A stretch of DNA of 10,218 nucleotides from DASQDN01 sp035630195. GTDB taxonomy: Bacteria; Acidobacteriota; Terriglobia; Bryobacterales; Bryobacteraceae. The DNA lies in NCBI GenBank assembly GCA_035630195.1, contig DASQLD010000367.1, positions 1 through 10,218 on the forward strand, read 5' to 3'. A model generated the notes under the pieces. It saw only the letters and a program-made list of their open reading frames with translations. It ran no database searches and had not been told where the DNA came from. A program made the translations under genes and the position numbers. The first letter of the stretch is position 1; each line of letters opens with the position of its first letter. Shown here piece by piece: positions 1 to 6,254 of the stretch.

Positions 1-1
1 A

Positions 2-511
2 CTCCACAAATTAGCGCCAATCATTTACACCGAGCTGCGCCGCCTTGCCCGTCACTACATGGCTCGCGAGCGTCGGGATCATACACTCCAACCCACTGCG
101 CTGGTACACGAAGCGTACGTGCGGCTGGCCGATCTCCAGAACTTGAACTGGAAGAACCGAGTTCATTTCTTCGCCATTTCAGCACAGGTAATGCGGCGCG
201 TCTTAGTTGATTTCGCGCGCTCGAGGGAGCGGCGAAAGCGTGGAGGCAATTTCCAACATCTCTCTCTGGAAGACTGCGTAGAACTCGGGGAGCAGCACGA
301 TGCCGCGCTCATCGCTCTAGATGAAGCTCTCACGACGCTGGCCTCATCGGATGGCAGGAAATGCCAAGTAGTAGAGATGAAATTTTTTGGCGGATTGTCC
401 GCAGAAGAAATCGCTGAATCTCTACACGTTTCAGAGGAGACCGTTCTACGTGACTGGAAACTCGCGAAGCTTTGGTTATTGCGGGAATTGAGCGCAAGAG
501 AAGCGCTATGA
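2..511 (+). CDS. ECF-type RNA polymerase sigma factor, 5' end cut by the window edge
   Basis: This is a sigma-70 factor of the extracytoplasmic-function class, the acidobacterial kinase-linked type; it should direct RNA polymerase to a dedicated promoter set. The reading frame is open from base 2, so the first residues lie outside the window. The ATG at 59 is not a credible start because typical region 2.1 sequence (TELRRLARHYM) precedes and includes it. Of 169 visible residues, about 1-75 are the sigma-2 domain (QPTALVHEAYVRL, then HFFAISAQVMRRVLVDFARS, the core-binding and -10-recognition helices). Residues about 105-165 are sigma-4, with helix-turn-helix GLSAEEIAESLHVSEETV. The linker is Arg/Lys-rich (RERRKRGGN). 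Its TGA overlaps the kinase ATG as ATGA, implying translational coupling. No anti-sigma gene is adjacent downstream. The class is clear; the regulon is unknown. Confidence 0.93.
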   Translation, partial: LHKLAPIIYTELRRLARHYMARERRDHTLQPTALVHEAYVRLADLQNLNWKNRVHFFAISAQVMRRVLVDFARSRERRKRGGNFQHLSLEDCVELGEQHDAALIALDEALTTLASSDGRKCQVVEMKFFGGLSAEEIAESLHVSEETVLRDWKLAKLWLLRELSAREAL

Positions 512-3081
512 CGCCCGAACGCAGGCTGCAGATCGAAAAAGTCCTGGTGGCATTACTGCCGTTGGGAACTGCCGAACGCACGGCTCTCCTCGACTTGACC
601 TGTGCCAACGATCCCGAGATGCGCCGCGAGTTGGAGTCACTGCTGGCACAAGAGATTCGCGCCGCTCGATTTCTGGAAACACCGGCGCTGGAGGTTGCCG
701 CGCGGGCGCTGGCGCGTGAAGCGGCCGATAGTCTGGTCGGCCGCAGCGTTGGTCCTTATCGCATTGACAGGCTGCTGGGCGCGGGAGGTATGGGTGAAGT
801 CTATTACGGCTGGGACACCCGATTGTTACGTCCAGTGGCGCTGAAATTTCTGCCTAAGGAATACATGAACGATGACGCCGCCCTAGACCGCTTCGAGCTC
901 GAAGGGCGTGCGGCTTCCGCGCTCAGTCATCCCAACATCTGCGTGGTTTACGACGTCGGCGATCTGGAAGGAAGACCATTCATTGCGATGGAGTACCTGG
1001 AGGGTCAGACGCTAAGGGTTTGCATGAGCGCTTGCGCGCTGGCTCAAAGCACGGCGCTCACATACGCCGCTCAGATCCTTCACGGGTTGTCGGCGGCGCA
1101 TCGAAAGGGAGTGGTACATCGCGATCTTAAGCCTGAGAATCTTTGGATCACTCAGGAGGGACGAATTAAGATTCTGGACTTCGGATTAGCAAAGGTGGAT
1201 GAACCGATCGGCCAACCCGAATCCGGGACATCTTCGCCCGCAACGGAGCCAGGGCGCATCATGGGCACGGTCGGTTATATGTCTCCGGAACAGGTTCGTG
1301 GGCAACCTGTGGACCAGCGGACGGACCTATTCGCATTCGGCGCGATTCTGCATGAGATGGTGGCAGGCGAGCGTGCGTTTCATGGGTCGACACCGATGGA
1401 CACCGTCAGTGCAATCCTGAATCTGAATCCGCCGGGACTGTCGGACCCTGCCATAGATCAGCTCGTTCGCCGCTGCCTTGAGAAGGATCGCGCGGTGCGT
1501 TATCAATCGGCAGATGATATCGCAAGTGCGCTGGAACAGCTTCCACACGCTCCGGCTACGCCAGCCGAACCTGATGTAAGCGTCGTGCGCTCCCGGCGCT
1601 GGCTTCTGCGAACCGGCGCGTCCGCCATCACGGCTGCCTCTCTGATTGGGACTTGGGGTTGGGTCTCGGGACGTTGGCGCCCGTGGCCTCTCGGTTCCCG
1701 CCAACTCATCACAAAGTTGGCGGTCCTGCCCTTGACAAACCTCTCCAATGATGCCGAGCAAGAGTACTTCGCAGAGGGAATGACCGACATATTGATCGCT
1801 GACCTTGCCGAGATCGGCTCGCTGCGTGTGATTTCGCGTACGTCGGTAATGCAGTTTAAGGATACGAAGAAGCCATTACCAGAGATCGCGAAGCAGCTGG
1901 GCGTTGATGCCATCGTCACGGCATCGGTGATGAAATCCGGACCGAGGGTGCGAATCACGGCGCAATTAGTGGATGGCTCAACAGATCAACACTTGTGGGT
2001 CAAGAGCTACGAGCGTGACCTGAGTGACGTGTTCGCAATGCAAGGTGAAGTTGCGCGAGCCATTGCCGGTGAGGTGCACGCGCATCTCACAAACAGAGAG
2101 GAAGTCCGTCTCGCGCGAACTCGTAAGATCGCTCCTGCAGCGCTCGATGCATACCTCCTTGGTCGCCACCATTGGGAGCTGTTCACGGAAGACTCCCTAT
2201 TGAAGAGCATTGAGTACTTCGAACAGGCAACTCGATTGGATTCCGGACATGCGGCTGCCTATAGTGGAATCGCCGAGGCGTGGTCCGGGCTTTTCTTCAT
2301 GGGCGCCAGATCGTTCGATGAGGCCATTCCTAAGGCGCGACAGTTTGCCATTCAGGCTGTTGCGCTTGACGATTCCTCAGCCGAAGCCCACCACGCCAGG
2401 GCCGTAGTTTACTACCACGAATGGAACTGGAAGGCAGCCGAAGTCGAGAATGACAAGGCTATAACGGTCAACCCGGGTTATTCAACCTCCTACGTGTTGG
2501 CCACGAACATATGCCGGCATTTGGGCAGGGCGGACGAAAGCATCGTGGCGGCAAAGAAGGGCCTGCAGGTGGACCCGCTCGCGATGATCACGAATCAGAT
2601 GCTGGGGAATGCGTACGTGAATGCCAGAAAGTATGATCTGGCCATCGTTCAATATCAAAAGGCTCTCGAGCTTCATCCGAACAATCCCACTTTGCTATAC
2701 CATCTGGGCTGGGCTTACGCTTATACCCGTGAGTTTGACAAGGGCATCCGAGCGATCGAAAACCACCTTGCACTCGAGGGCGGCGATTCGGAATTGTCGC
2801 CGGACCTGGCGTACATCTATAGCCTTACCGGCAAAAAAGACGAAGCCAAAGCAATCCTGGGCCGAGTGTTGGAGCTCGCTCGGACGCACCAGGTTTCACC
2901 GGGCTTGATTGCCATGATGAATATCGGATTGAATGAGCGCGAGCAGGCACTAACATGGCTCGAGAAGGCCTACCAACAGCACTCGTCGATAATGGCCTGG
3001 CTGAAAGTGGATCCGCGTTTCGACCCAATCCGGAGCGAGCCTCGATTTCAAGGGTTGATGCAACGTGTAGGGCTTGTGTAA
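508..3081 (+). CDS. Membrane-anchored Ser/Thr protein kinase with TolB-N-like domain and TPR repeats
   Basis: A Hanks-type Ser/Thr kinase of 857 residues. I chose the ATG at 508 because it overlaps the sigma stop (ATGA) and gives the N-terminus MTPER seen in such kinases; an upstream TTG at 472 would lie inside the sigma gene. Residues 1-65 form a helical leader. The kinase domain is about 84-345: P-loop GAGGMGEVY 91-99, Lys113, Glu132 of helix C, HRDLKPEN 204-211 (catalytic Asp206), DFG 224-226, SPE 259-261, Asp273. All key residues are present, so it should be active. A short hydrophobic segment at about 368-386 after RSRR is the likely membrane span, kinase inside. Residues about 401-528 resemble the TolB N-terminal-like domain (AVLPLTNLS, YFAEGMTDILIADLA). 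About 560-830 are TPR helices, probably the sensing or partner-binding part. It likely phosphorylates the co-encoded sigma factor or its partners. Ligand unknown. Confidence 0.92.
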   Translation: MTPERRLQIEKVLVALLPLGTAERTALLDLTCANDPEMRRELESLLAQEIRAARFLETPALEVAARALAREAADSLVGRSVGPYRIDRLLGAGGMGEVYYGWDTRLLRPVALKFLPKEYMNDDAALDRFELEGRAASALSHPNICVVYDVGDLEGRPFIAMEYLEGQTLRVCMSACALAQSTALTYAAQILHGLSAAHRKGVVHRDLKPENLWITQEGRIKILDFGLAKVDEPIGQPESGTSSPATEPGRIMGTVGYMSPEQVRGQPVDQRTDLFAFGAILHEMVAGERAFHGSTPMDTVSAILNLNPPGLSDPAIDQLVRRCLEKDRAVRYQSADDIASALEQLPHAPATPAEPDVSVVRSRRWLLRTGASAITAASLIGTWGWVSGRWRPWPLGSRQLITKLAVLPLTNLSNDAEQEYFAEGMTDILIADLAEIGSLRVISRTSVMQFKDTKKPLPEIAKQLGVDAIVTASVMKSGPRVRITAQLVDGSTDQHLWVKSYERDLSDVFAMQGEVARAIAGEVHAHLTNREEVRLARTRKIAPAALDAYLLGRHHWELFTEDSLLKSIEYFEQATRLDSGHAAAYSGIAEAWSGLFFMGARSFDEAIPKARQFAIQAVALDDSSAEAHHARAVVYYHEWNWKAAEVENDKAITVNPGYSTSYVLATNICRHLGRADESIVAAKKGLQVDPLAMITNQMLGNAYVNARKYDLAIVQYQKALELHPNNPTLLYHLGWAYAYTREFDKGIRAIENHLALEGGDSELSPDLAYIYSLTGKKDEAKAILGRVLELARTHQVSPGLIAMMNIGLNEREQALTWLEKAYQQHSSIMAWLKVDPRFDPIRSEPRFQGLMQRVGLV

Positions 3082-3086
3082 CGGAG

Positions 3087-4073
3087 TCACTTCGATTTTG
3101 CACACGTGCAGACCAAGGCCTTACTGGCTTGCGGAAGTGACGCTGCTTCGGAACTCTCGTCTCGCGCCAGTTTGCTCGTGAAGGCCTTCACAAACCCTAC
3201 CGATACAACCAGCGCGCGTAAATGAGTGTTCGCTCCTCCCATCGAGTGGCCCACCCCGAGAACGACGCTTGTCGAGCGGTTGAACGAGTACGAGATATTC
3301 GCGCCGAGGTCCAGCAACTTGGCACGGCTGATCCGGTCATGGTTCACCCATTGTTCGTCGGTTAGATTGTTGGGAAAAAGATCGTAGTCGTTTTCATTGC
3401 CGTTATGACTGTAGGTCCAAACGACTGCTCCCTGAACAGAAACCCGGCGTGTGAGAAAGTAACCGAGCTGAAATTCGGCGTAGCTGCGTTTCAGAGCGAC
3501 GTTTGCGACTTCCTCCAAGAATCCGAACGAATAACGACCCTGCGCAAATGCCTTTGGCAGGATAGGATCCAGGCGACGTCCGAAATTTACGCCTACGCGG
3601 CGCTCGTTCAGATTCGCGCCCACCGCGGCATGCCCCAAAGTCTTATAGTTGTGGCTTGGGAGAATCACCTGAAAAAACGGTACGACCTTCAGGGCGCCTT
3701 GAGTCAGGCTGTAGCGAACGTCGAAACGGAAGTCTTGGAGGGATCCATGATAGCTTCCGTTATCGAGTGTCACCGCGGTATCCGGCCGCCCGCGAACCAG
3801 CGTATGTCCATTGCGTCCGACGTATTTCCCGCTGATGTAAGGCAGCGATAGCCTCATCGCAAGTTTGTCGGTAAGAGAGAAATCCGTATCGACAAGAAGA
3901 CCACTCAGGTATGTATGGCCGCGATCTTTGGTCCTGCCATCGGAAAAGACATGAAGGCGGTCGATGCCGTATTGGTAAAGTACCGCAGTGGTTCCCTCAC
4001 CCTTGGGCGAGAGCCAAGCCTGGGGAAGAACAGAAGCAGGAAGGCTGATGAGACACCATACCACTTTGAACAT
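3087..4073 (-). CDS. Outer-membrane beta-barrel protein, MetA-pathway/transporter-like
   Basis: A 328-residue exported protein: a signal peptide at about 1-19 (MFKVVWCLISLPASVLPQA) is followed by a region full of alternating polar/hydrophobic strands typical of outer-membrane barrels (for example FRFDVRYSLT, VVPFFQVIL, VSVQGAVVWTYSH, LLDLGANISYSF). The size and strand pattern resemble the 'MetA-pathway of phenol degradation' / putative transporter barrel family (PF13557), but I cannot confirm that family by eye. The last strand, VSVGFVKAF, ends in Phe298, the usual barrel-insertion signal. Oddly, 30 more residues follow, hydrophilic and ending CTCAKSK. The start at ATG 4073 has only a weak ribosome site (GGACGG). 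It is 30 bp downstream of the exported receiver-like gene on the same strand, so the two form an operon. Its stop is 5 bp from the stop of the convergent kinase. Substrate unknown. Confidence 0.8.
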   Translation of the reverse strand: MFKVVWCLISLPASVLPQAWLSPKGEGTTAVLYQYGIDRLHVFSDGRTKDRGHTYLSGLLVDTDFSLTDKLAMRLSLPYISGKYVGRNGHTLVRGRPDTAVTLDNGSYHGSLQDFRFDVRYSLTQGALKVVPFFQVILPSHNYKTLGHAAVGANLNERRVGVNFGRRLDPILPKAFAQGRYSFGFLEEVANVALKRSYAEFQLGYFLTRRVSVQGAVVWTYSHNGNENDYDLFPNNLTDEQWVNHDRISRAKLLDLGANISYSFNRSTSVVLGVGHSMGGANTHLRALVVSVGFVKAFTSKLARDESSEAASLPQASKALVCTCAKSK

Positions 4074-4103
4074 GCGCAGGCCGTCCAGGACTGAAGCTCG
4101 AAC

Positions 4104-4601
4104 CTACCGGTTTATCGCCTTGAGCTTCCAATCCATGGCCTGATCGATTGCTACGAGGTAATTCTCCGAGTTGCCGGGAGCCTTCAGGAGGCAGTGATAT
4201 TTTTTCTGGGCAGCGGACTGTTCCTCTTTTGAGGCCTGGAACGCAACCGGCAAGATAACCGGTTTCGACTGCAGGGACGACAGACGCTGGCTGAACTCGT
4301 TGGCGTTGGCAACATCTGCCAGAACGAGGTCATACTTAGCCGTTTTGAGCGCAGTCTCAAGCCCTGCCGCATCTTCAAGGACTTGAATTTTGTGACCTGC
4401 CTTCTTCAGGGCAAGATGAAGCGGCAGATCTCGGATCAACGTTGCGCTCGCAGTCTTGCCTGGATAGGCAAGGATTAGGGCAGGCTGAACGGGCTTGATC
4501 CGTGCGGACCTCGCGCCCATAATCAGCATAAGTTTATCCCCGCAAGGCCACGCAACTGTCGCCACTAAGACCAAGCTGAGCAAAATGAGTGGCCGCCGCA
4601 T
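4104..4601 (-). CDS. Exported protein with degenerate response-regulator receiver-like fold
   Basis: I do not recognise a named family. The start ATG at 4601 is set by a strong ribosome site (GGAGGA, 6-nt spacing); an upstream TTG at 4634 is rejected because it overlaps the -10 promoter element. The 165-residue product begins with a signal peptide or anchor (MRRPLILLSLVLVATVA), then WPCGDK with Cys20; this is not a good lipobox. Residues about 40-160 alternate beta and alpha like a receiver domain: strand ALILAY, helix to GH70, strand KIQVLE, YDLVLAD with Asp96 at the phospho-acceptor position, strand KPVILPVA, then CLLKAP with Lys140 at the conserved-Lys position. The acidic pair after strand 1 and the conserved Thr/Ser after strand 4 are missing, so phosphotransfer is doubtful. 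It is exported, which is unusual for this fold, and is co-transcribed with the outer-membrane barrel, suggesting a periplasmic partner. The fold assignment is inference. Confidence 0.8.
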   Translation of the reverse strand: MRRPLILLSLVLVATVAWPCGDKLMLIMGARSARIKPVQPALILAYPGKTASATLIRDLPLHLALKKAGHKIQVLEDAAGLETALKTAKYDLVLADVANANEFSQRLSSLQSKPVILPVAFQASKEEQSAAQKKYHCLLKAPGNSENYLVAIDQAMDWKLKAINR

Positions 4602-4607
4602 TCCGTA

Positions 4608-4613
4608 TCCTCC
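4608..4613 (-). promoter_or_regulatory. Ribosome binding site of the exported receiver-like gene
   Basis: On the minus strand this reads GGAGGA, 6 nt before the ATG at 4601. It is the best Shine-Dalgarno match in the window and decides this start over an upstream TTG. Confidence 0.8.
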
Positions 4614-4622
4614 GGTGCGAGG

Positions 4623-4651
4623 AGTGTACAGCAAGCCGTTTGAATAGTCAA
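4623..4651 (-). promoter_or_regulatory. Sigma70-like promoter for the exported-protein/barrel operon
   Basis: On the minus strand TTGACT (4646-4651, 5/6 to the -35 consensus) is followed, after exactly 17 bp, by TACACT (4623-4628, 4/6 to the -10 consensus). Transcription would start around 4616, leaving a leader of about 15 nt that just holds the GGAGGA ribosome site. This suggests the operon can be read by the housekeeping sigma factor and need not depend on the ECF sigma factors nearby. Predicted by eye only. Confidence 0.6.
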
Positions 4652-4729
4652 CGAAGAAGACCGTCCAAGAGTAGACGCCTTCACGAATGCACTCTAATCC
4701 GAAGCAGAAACTGTAATCCAGGTTGGGTC

Positions 4730-4753
4730 TGTACTGTGCCCGTGTACCTGTGC
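4730..4753. repeat. Short tandem direct repeat, possible operator half-sites
   Basis: TGTACTGTGC (4730-4739) is repeated as TGTACCTGTGC (4743-4753), one inserted C apart, at a 13-bp step. It lies about 80 bp upstream of the operon's -35 element. It could be a regulator site or chance; no regulator gene of a known type is adjacent. Confidence 0.3.
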
Positions 4754-4769
4754 AAACGATAACATTTGC
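4752..4769. repeat. Short inverted repeat GCAAA-N8-TTTGC
   Basis: A 5-bp perfect inverted repeat with an 8-bp spacer (4752-4756 and 4765-4769) that overlaps the end of the direct repeat. It is too weak, and lacks the T-run, to be an intrinsic terminator. It may be a protein-binding site or chance. Confidence 0.25.
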
Positions 4770-4831
4770 GCCAAGAACCTAATTCGGTCCTATTTCGGAA
4801 CACCGACGAAACAGGGTAGTGGATCCTTCGC

Positions 4832-5950
4832 TTATCCCGCTGCTTCCTCCACATTCAGCCCCAGCGCGATCCGTCCGGTAAACTGCTGCTGCTTCTTTTC
4901 AGACAATGGATGGAACTGCCCGGCGATCGCATCGCGTAACAGACGTTCCAGGCCCAACTTGCGAAAGTATCCCGCCCCGCGCGTCACTTCCATCGCTTTT
5001 GTACACGTATTCACTGTGGCTTGTATCAGCAGCGTCTTTCGGGTCAAGACCTCACTCGTATTGTTCACTGAAGGCTGAAACTCAAGATTGTCAGCCATGG
5101 CGACCATGCTCCGATGAGCGAGTTGCGCGGCAGTCAGATGGTTGTGCATTTCGCCAATTAGGATTGGCGCTAGATCGTCGCAGCGTCCCGTCGCCGATTC
5201 GAGAGCGGTGCGGGCGGCAGCTTCGGCCAACCCGACGTAGGCTGCTCCGATCAGAGGCATCGCAACCGGGAGAACGATATCATACACGCGGTGGTACTTC
5301 CCCATAGGGCGTCGTAGGGTGACCGCTTCCGAAGGAACAAAGGCGTTCTCGATGGTCACGGTATGGGAACCTGTCGCTCGCATACCCATGGTCTTCCAGT
5401 CATCCTCGACCCTCACGCCATCCGCATGCATAGAGAGCGCAAAATGCAGGACCTGCCAGCCCGATTCCGGGTCGTGAAAACGGCCGCTAGTGACAATAAG
5501 ATCACCTGCGGGCGAGCCACTCGCAAATCGTTTCGCAGCAGTGAACCGGAAACCTCCGTCACAGGCGGTCAACTCGCCGTTCGAACTCAGCCAGTCTGTC
5601 GCGCCGGTGCTCACCAGAACCAGATCTGCGCTTGCAACTCGGCGTAGAAGTTTCTCGCCAGGATTGCCGTGGCGGTAGTTCCATACTGCCGACGCTACCG
5701 CGTGTTGATGCATGGAGAACGCGAGCGCGGTAGAAGAACAGTAGTGGGAAATCTCCCGAACCAGATTGCACATCTCGCTGTACGGCAGGCCACCGCCACC
5801 CAACTCAGGTGGAATCATGGCCGAGAATGCATGTTCGCTTTTCAGGTCTGTATAGTTCTCACTTACGAAACGGTCTTCGGCATCATAGGCCCCGGCTCGA
5901 TCGTGAAATTGCGGTCCGAGTTTGGCAATAACAGCACGGTGGTCAAACAT
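4832..5950 (-). CDS. Acyl-CoA dehydrogenase-family flavoprotein, non-canonical active site
   Basis: A 372-residue member of the acyl-CoA dehydrogenase superfamily, cytosolic and FAD/FMN-dependent. The start is probably ATG 5950, preceded by AAAGAGA; an in-frame ATG at 5998 has no ribosome site and would run into the divergent gene. Visible landmarks are the N-terminal helical domain with IPPELGGGGLPYSEM (46-60), flavin-region motifs STGATDW (114-120) and AAKRFASGSPAGD (138-150), the strand motif KTMGMRATGSHTV (187-199), and the C-terminal helical domain with TRGAGYFRKLGLERLLRDA (323-341). The YEGT-type catalytic Glu segment expected after RDA is replaced by GQFHPL (His347), as in type-2 (PF08028-like) members, some of which are flavin monooxygenases. 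The substrate cannot be named: it may be a dehydrogenase with another base or an oxygenase-type enzyme. It is divergent from the DUF4242 gene across 31 bp. Confidence 0.85.
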   Translation of the reverse strand: MFDHRAVIAKLGPQFHDRAGAYDAEDRFVSENYTDLKSEHAFSAMIPPELGGGGLPYSEMCNLVREISHYCSSTALAFSMHQHAVASAVWNYRHGNPGEKLLRRVASADLVLVSTGATDWLSSNGELTACDGGFRFTAAKRFASGSPAGDLIVTSGRFHDPESGWQVLHFALSMHADGVRVEDDWKTMGMRATGSHTVTIENAFVPSEAVTLRRPMGKYHRVYDIVLPVAMPLIGAAYVGLAEAAARTALESATGRCDDLAPILIGEMHNHLTAAQLAHRSMVAMADNLEFQPSVNNTSEVLTRKTLLIQATVNTCTKAMEVTRGAGYFRKLGLERLLRDAIAGQFHPLSEKKQQQFTGRIALGLNVEEAAG

Positions 5951-5981
5951 GAATTCTCTTTCTGCATGGTATTGTGCTCCT
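5951..5981. other. 31-bp divergent intergenic spacer
   Basis: The only DNA between the starts of the acyl-CoA dehydrogenase-like gene (minus) and the DUF4242 gene (plus). It is too short for two back-to-back promoters, so one or both promoters must lie inside the 5' coding part of the opposite gene. No convincing -35/-10 pair is visible. The DUF4242 ATG has no Shine-Dalgarno, which would fit a leaderless or very short leader transcript. Confidence 0.5.
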
Positions 5982-6254
5982 ATGCGCGAGTACGTCATTG
6001 AGCGCGAGATTCCCGGCGCCGGAACATGGACCGAAGAGCAAATACGCGAAAAATCGATAGAGTCGCTTGACGTGCTTCGTGGCTTGGGTACGCGGATCCA
6101 GTGGCTTCATAGCTATGTGACCGATGACAAGATTTACTGCGTATACCTCGCCCCCGATGAAGGCCTTATCCGGGAGCATGCCAAGCTACTCGGCATACCG
6201 GCAAATCGAATTTCGGCAGTAAGGCGCATGATCGACCCGGTAAAGTACGCCTAA
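5982..6254 (+). CDS. DUF4242 family small protein (SCO4226-like, putative nickel-binding)
   Basis: A 90-residue soluble protein with the typical DUF4242 layout: MREYVIEREIPGAG at the N-terminus, a helix with EEQIREKS, then IQWLHSYVTDDKIYCVYLAP (39-58), IREHAKLLGIPANRI and a final VIDP-like strand (MIDP). Members are small ferredoxin-like proteins; the name SCO4226-family nickel-binding protein is used for some, and the metal role here is inference from family membership. His43, Asp48, Asp49 and His66 are candidate ligands by position only. The ATG at 5982 fits family N-termini; in-frame codons upstream lie inside the dehydrogenase gene. No ribosome site is seen. Its TAA interlocks with the TAG of the convergent kinase. 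The divergent dehydrogenase suggests shared regulation. Confidence 0.85.
   Translation: MREYVIEREIPGAGTWTEEQIREKSIESLDVLRGLGTRIQWLHSYVTDDKIYCVYLAPDEGLIREHAKLLGIPANRISAVRRMIDPVKYA

Larger units (their letters stand above)
4602..4831. other. Intergenic region between acyl-CoA dehydrogenase and the exported-protein operon
   Basis: 230 bp without a credible gene on either strand. It carries the promoter at 4623-4651, a short tandem repeat at 4730-4753 and an abutting inverted repeat at 4752-4769. I found no strong GC hairpin with a T-run downstream of the dehydrogenase stop, so its terminator is not evident. Confidence 0.6.

Noticed and set aside
1327..1958. Two overlapping minus-strand open frames of about 150 codons
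   Set aside because: They are antisense to the first kinase and overlap each other in different frames; no recognisable motif or ribosome site.
3101..3112. Inverted repeat TGCAC-AC-GTGCA near the convergent gene ends, considered as a terminator
   Set aside because: Arms of 5 bp with a 2-bp loop cannot form a stable hairpin and there is no T-run; it is within the barrel coding sequence.
3405..3851. A 148-codon open frame on the plus strand
   Set aside because: It is antisense to the outer-membrane barrel gene, whose signal peptide and strand pattern are convincing; the antisense translation looks random.
5951..5998. Longer N-terminus for the dehydrogenase-like gene from ATG 5998
   Set aside because: No ribosome site precedes it, it would overlap the start of the DUF4242 gene, and the extra 16 residues do not fit family N-termini. 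It cannot be fully excluded.
5669..6001. A 110-codon plus-strand open frame running into the DUF4242 start
   Set aside because: It is a different frame from the DUF4242 gene and antisense to the conserved N-terminal domain of the dehydrogenase-like gene.
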